This document shows positions 18,678 to 20,986 of a stretch of 20,986 nucleotides of DNA, in pieces. Location of the stretch: NCBI GenBank assembly GCA_001579985.1, contig LRSR01005386.1:1-20986 (forward strand), given 5' to 3'. Below the pieces are notes generated by a model. It had not been told where the DNA came from. It worked only from the letters and a program-made list of their open reading frames with translations, and did no database searches. How positions within the stretch are numbered: position 1 is the first letter of the stretch; each line of letters starts with the position of its first letter. The position numbers and the translations under genes were made by a program. Origin of the DNA: Hypsibius dujardini (lineage: Eukaryota; Tardigrada; Eutardigrada; Parachela; Hypsibiidae).

Positions 18678-18831
18678 TACTGTACCGCCGCGATTAAACC
18701 GGTCACTTTAGCCGCGCCTCCGTCACACGCGCCTGTGTGTTGAGTGAGCACACTCACACACTCACACTCACACTCACACAGGTCGAATGCGCTGCTCGGG
18801 GAAAAAAGTGACCGGTTTAATCGCGGCAGTA
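18678..18831. mobile_element. Hairpin MITE-like element 1 (TA-flanked)
   Basis: The element runs from TACTG to CAGTA. A 23-base arm at 18687-18709 is the exact reverse complement of 18805-18827 (core GATTAAACCGGTCACTTT). The loop is rich in CACACT repeats. It has no room for a transposase. The TA borders are in keeping with Tc1/mariner-type non-autonomous elements, but this is inferred only from the ends. Confidence 0.6.
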
Positions 18832-18978
18832 CTATATTTTCGCGTTAGACAGGGACAGTTGTACTGGAGTGGAACGTGTGCACGGCTGTGTGCACCGTAC
18901 ACACAGCACAAGCGCCGCGTGGCCGATTAAACGTTCCACAGCTCGTACGCTGTCCCTGTCTAACGCAGAAATACAGTA
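18830..18978. mobile_element. Hairpin MITE-like element 2 (TA-flanked)
   Basis: It abuts element 1 and shares its TA at 18830-18831. The left end TACTATATTTTCGCGTTAG and the reverse complement of the right end match at 16 of 19 positions. An exact 17-base arm, GCGTTAGACAGGGACAG (18842-18858), pairs with 18950-18966, and an inner GTGGAACGT pairs with ACGTTCCAC. No coding capacity is present. Confidence 0.6.
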
Positions 18979-19365
18979 CCCTAAATAACAACTGACTCTC
19001 GGGAGATTAAGAACGTTAATTTTTCCCTGAACATGCTATCCTGTATGATACAGCAACTATAACTTCAAGTTATAATCCCATGACTGTTTAAATTATATTC
19101 CACCGGAGGGAGTCCGCCGACCATTCAGACCGCCACAAAAAAAAGAAAAAAAATTCGCAATGATGCGAAGCACGTGATAAATGGGTCACCATCAGACATA
19201 AACGCCTACAGCCAAACCAAAGGTCCCGCCAACTATAACCAAGCAGCTCACTCAAACTTAAACCATAAAATACGTTTCAAGGCAATCCTGTCGTGAACGT
19301 CAACTTGTTTGTCCAAGAATTGCTTGTTGTTCAAGAATTGCTTGTTGTTCAAGAATTGCATTCCG
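18979..19365. other. Intergenic region / 3' UTR of the allatostatin-C gene
   Basis: No coding exon is supported. A purine-rich A/AG run lies at 19137-19152. The part next to 19366 is the 3' UTR of the minus-strand neuropeptide gene and carries a short tandem repeat. No clear minus-strand AATAAA was found. Confidence 0.4.
19305..19359. repeat. 18-bp tandem repeat in the allatostatin-C 3' UTR
   Basis: CAAGAATTG recurs at 19314, 19332 and 19350, giving an 18-base period (unit CAAGAATTGCTTGTTGTT). It lies just past the stop codon of the minus-strand gene. In another minus-strand frame it spells a QFLNNK repeat, which I take to be incidental. Confidence 0.85.
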
Positions 19366-20353
19366 TTATTTACGGGCAGCTTCCCGTTGTCGACGGCCAA
19401 AGCAGGCGATAGGATTGATGTAGCAAAGTTTGCCGTTGGCTTTTCGTTTCCAGGTTGACTGTAGGGCAAGATCCGTTTCCTTCAAAGCGGGCGTGCCTGA
19501 AGCGCGACTGATCCAAGCTTCTATCTGCCTGTTCGTAATAAATGGACCAATGTTGGGGCCGAATCGTCCCTGACTCTCTCGCTTGCTTTTCGCGTAATCC
19601 TCAGCTGCTTCAGGCTCAGGATCGCGATTGTCATCGGGCGCCATTTTGGAAGAATGTCTCTCCGGAGCCTGCTTGATCACTTCGGCAAAGTCTTCGGAGT
19701 CGTTGTTCACCTAAATCAAATTTATTGATCATTTACAAAGGAAGGTTTAAACTTTAAGATATTTGCCGGCGATGGCTACGATGGCACGATCTAAAACATG
19801 GACTGTACTCCTGTACTGTACTCCTGTACTGGACTCGTGTACTGGACCCGTGTACTGGATTTGTTTACTGTACTCGTGTACTGGACTGTACTGTACTGTA
19901 CTGTACTGTAATGTTTTGCAACTGCGTTTAAAAAACAAGCTATGTGATTTTGGTTCAGCAAAACACTAGAAATGGTCCAGTACAGGAGTCCAGTACAGGA
20001 GTCCAGTACACAAGTACAGTAAAGGAGTCCAGTACACGAGTCCAGTACACGAGTCCAGTACAGGAGTACAGTCCATGTTTTAGATCGTGCCGGCTACGAT
20101 CCCCCTCGTGTAAGGAACTTTGATACCTCATATGGTACTGTACACTTACAGGGTCTAACCGATGAGCCAAAAAATGACGGATGGCGCTCCGTTCTCGCTC
20201 TGAAAGTTGAACTAACGGGGGAAGATGCGCGACACTTCCAACGTGCACTTCCGGGAAGGGTTCTGGGTTTCTCGTATCAGACCACGTCATAACCGTAGCG
20301 CAGAGCATTGCACAGACAAGAACCGGTAGGAGCCCGTTCCCATTCCTCACCAT
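19366..20353 (-). CDS. AstC: Allatostatin-C-type neuropeptide precursor
   Basis: Two exons, 20353-20150 and 19710-19366, join in phase 0 to give 182 residues. Residues 1-25 look like a signal peptide (hydrophobic LLPVLVCAMLCATVM core). Near the C-terminus lies KLCYINPIACFGRR: Cys164 and Cys171 are six residues apart, as in the disulfide-closed ring of allatostatin-C (CYFNPISCF type). A KR site (156-157, followed by K158) lies upstream. Gly173 before Arg174-Arg175 predicts a C-terminally amidated Phe. The mature hormone would be about 14-15 residues ending CYINPIACF-amide, acting through somatostatin-like GPCRs. A second dibasic site (KSKR, 109-112) could release the middle of the precursor. 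The only intron contains a transposon-like element. The family call rests on the ring motif and precursor layout and is strong. Confidence 0.88.
19774..20100. mobile_element. 309-bp inverted-repeat element with 9-bp target-site duplication
   Basis: The element spans 19783-20091. Its ends GGCACGATCTAAAACATGG... are exact inverted copies of each other for 36 bases, then continue as about seven 13-base units (GTGTACTGGACTC and variants) in each arm, with a loop of roughly 85 bases near 19889-19974. Perfect 9-base direct repeats, GGCTACGAT, flank it at 19774-19782 and 20092-20100, which is the mark of a transposition event. It has no coding capacity, so it is a non-autonomous foldback/MITE element. 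A 9-base duplication suits Mutator-like or Merlin-type elements; which one is not decided. Confidence 0.85.
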
Positions 20354-20986
20354 GTCTCCTTCCGTTTAGGAATTCGTGACCTTGTCAGTGTGCTGTCGCA
20401 GTCGTAAATAAACTCATCCAGATGATTTATGAAGTGTTGTTAAAGGGTCATGGTGGAAGCGGCGCTCTGGCTGTAGCGATCTAATAACAAAGCTCAATCG
20501 ATCAGTAGGATGAATGGGGAATAATGTTTTTCTCATCATCTGCAAGTCCCATTAAGTACCAAGCACGGCTCTCTGTCCGTATTAATTGTTTCTTCGGCCG
20601 GAAGTGCGTTGTATAATGGGATTTTCGTTAAAACGATTAAATTTGCGGTGGATGGGTGGATGCTCGATAAATATGCGGCTTTCCTGCCGGGGAAGACTGT
20701 AGACTGGGTGGATCGTACAGTTTGATGATAATTTAATTATTAAAGCCTGCATGTCATCGGAGGAGCGGTATAATAAGGAGCTAAATTGTCGAGCGGACGT
20801 CCGAGTGAAGCGTCCTTAACAGTGCGGTTGTTTTGCACGCCTTGCCTGTCAGGTCAACATGTTTACAACTGTTTTCGACGGAGGGAAGTTAATGTTGAGG
20901 GAAGTAAGGTCTTTATCTTTATCGGCATCATCGATACCGAAAGCGAACCCCGGCCGTTGTGACGGCTATACATTAATTGAGAAAAC
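20354..20986. other. Upstream region of the allatostatin-C gene, window edge
   Basis: It holds the promoter and 5' UTR of the minus-strand neuropeptide gene. A plus-strand TATAATAA at about 20768-20775 and an ATG at 20859 opening a frame that runs off the window edge (MFTTVFDGGKLMLREV...) could be the start of another gene, but there is no recognisable product. Confidence 0.3.

Noticed and set aside
19747-19969. Open frames on both strands with Tyr/Thr/Val/Ser or Cys/Thr/Leu repeats
   Set aside because: They are products of the 13-bp repeat arms of the 309-bp element.

Overview
This is eukaryotic, animal nuclear DNA. Every real gene is broken by short introns with GT..AG borders, and I rebuilt the gene models by joining exons whose phases agree. 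No bacterial features, operons, tRNA or rRNA genes are visible. The compact spacing, tiny introns, intronic ATTG/GATT-type repeats and an allatostatin-C neuropeptide gene point to an ecdysozoan invertebrate. A tardigrade would fit, but that is an inference.

Layout. (1) 1-150: perhaps the 3' end of an upstream gene. (2) 510-2324 (+): a four-exon gene whose N-terminal half carries a degenerate CKS (CDK regulatory subunit) signature. (3) 8067-2437 (-): a complete 15-exon RRP5/PDCD11 ribosome-biogenesis gene, tail-to-tail with the CKS-like gene. (4) 8068-8609: a short divergent promoter region holding a perfect 21+1+21 bp palindrome. (5) 8610-11126 (+): a complete ten-exon RNF212/ZHP-3-type meiotic RING protein, visible only after joining small exons. 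(6) 11127-12427: intergenic, with an 8-bp minisatellite and one doubtful small minus-strand ORF. (7) 12428-18496 (+): a complete 19-exon M1 zinc aminopeptidase (aminopeptidase N type), predicted type II membrane protein with a long cytoplasmic tail. (8) 18497-19365: intergenic, with two back-to-back hairpin elements joined at TA. (9) 20353-19366 (-): a two-exon allatostatin-C precursor with an amidation signal; its only intron holds a 309-bp inverted-repeat element flanked by a perfect 9-bp target-site duplication. (10) 20354-20986: upstream region of the neuropeptide gene, nothing firm.

The genes do not form one pathway: there is a probable cell-cycle adaptor relative, an rRNA-processing factor, a meiotic crossover factor, a cell-surface peptidase and a secreted peptide hormone. 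The aminopeptidase and the neuropeptide gene are convergent neighbours, which is probably chance. The most unusual content is structural: several unrelated inverted-repeat (hairpin) elements, long CAGA/CTGT arrays in opposite orientations inside one gene, and seven-copy tandem arrays beside 5' splice sites.
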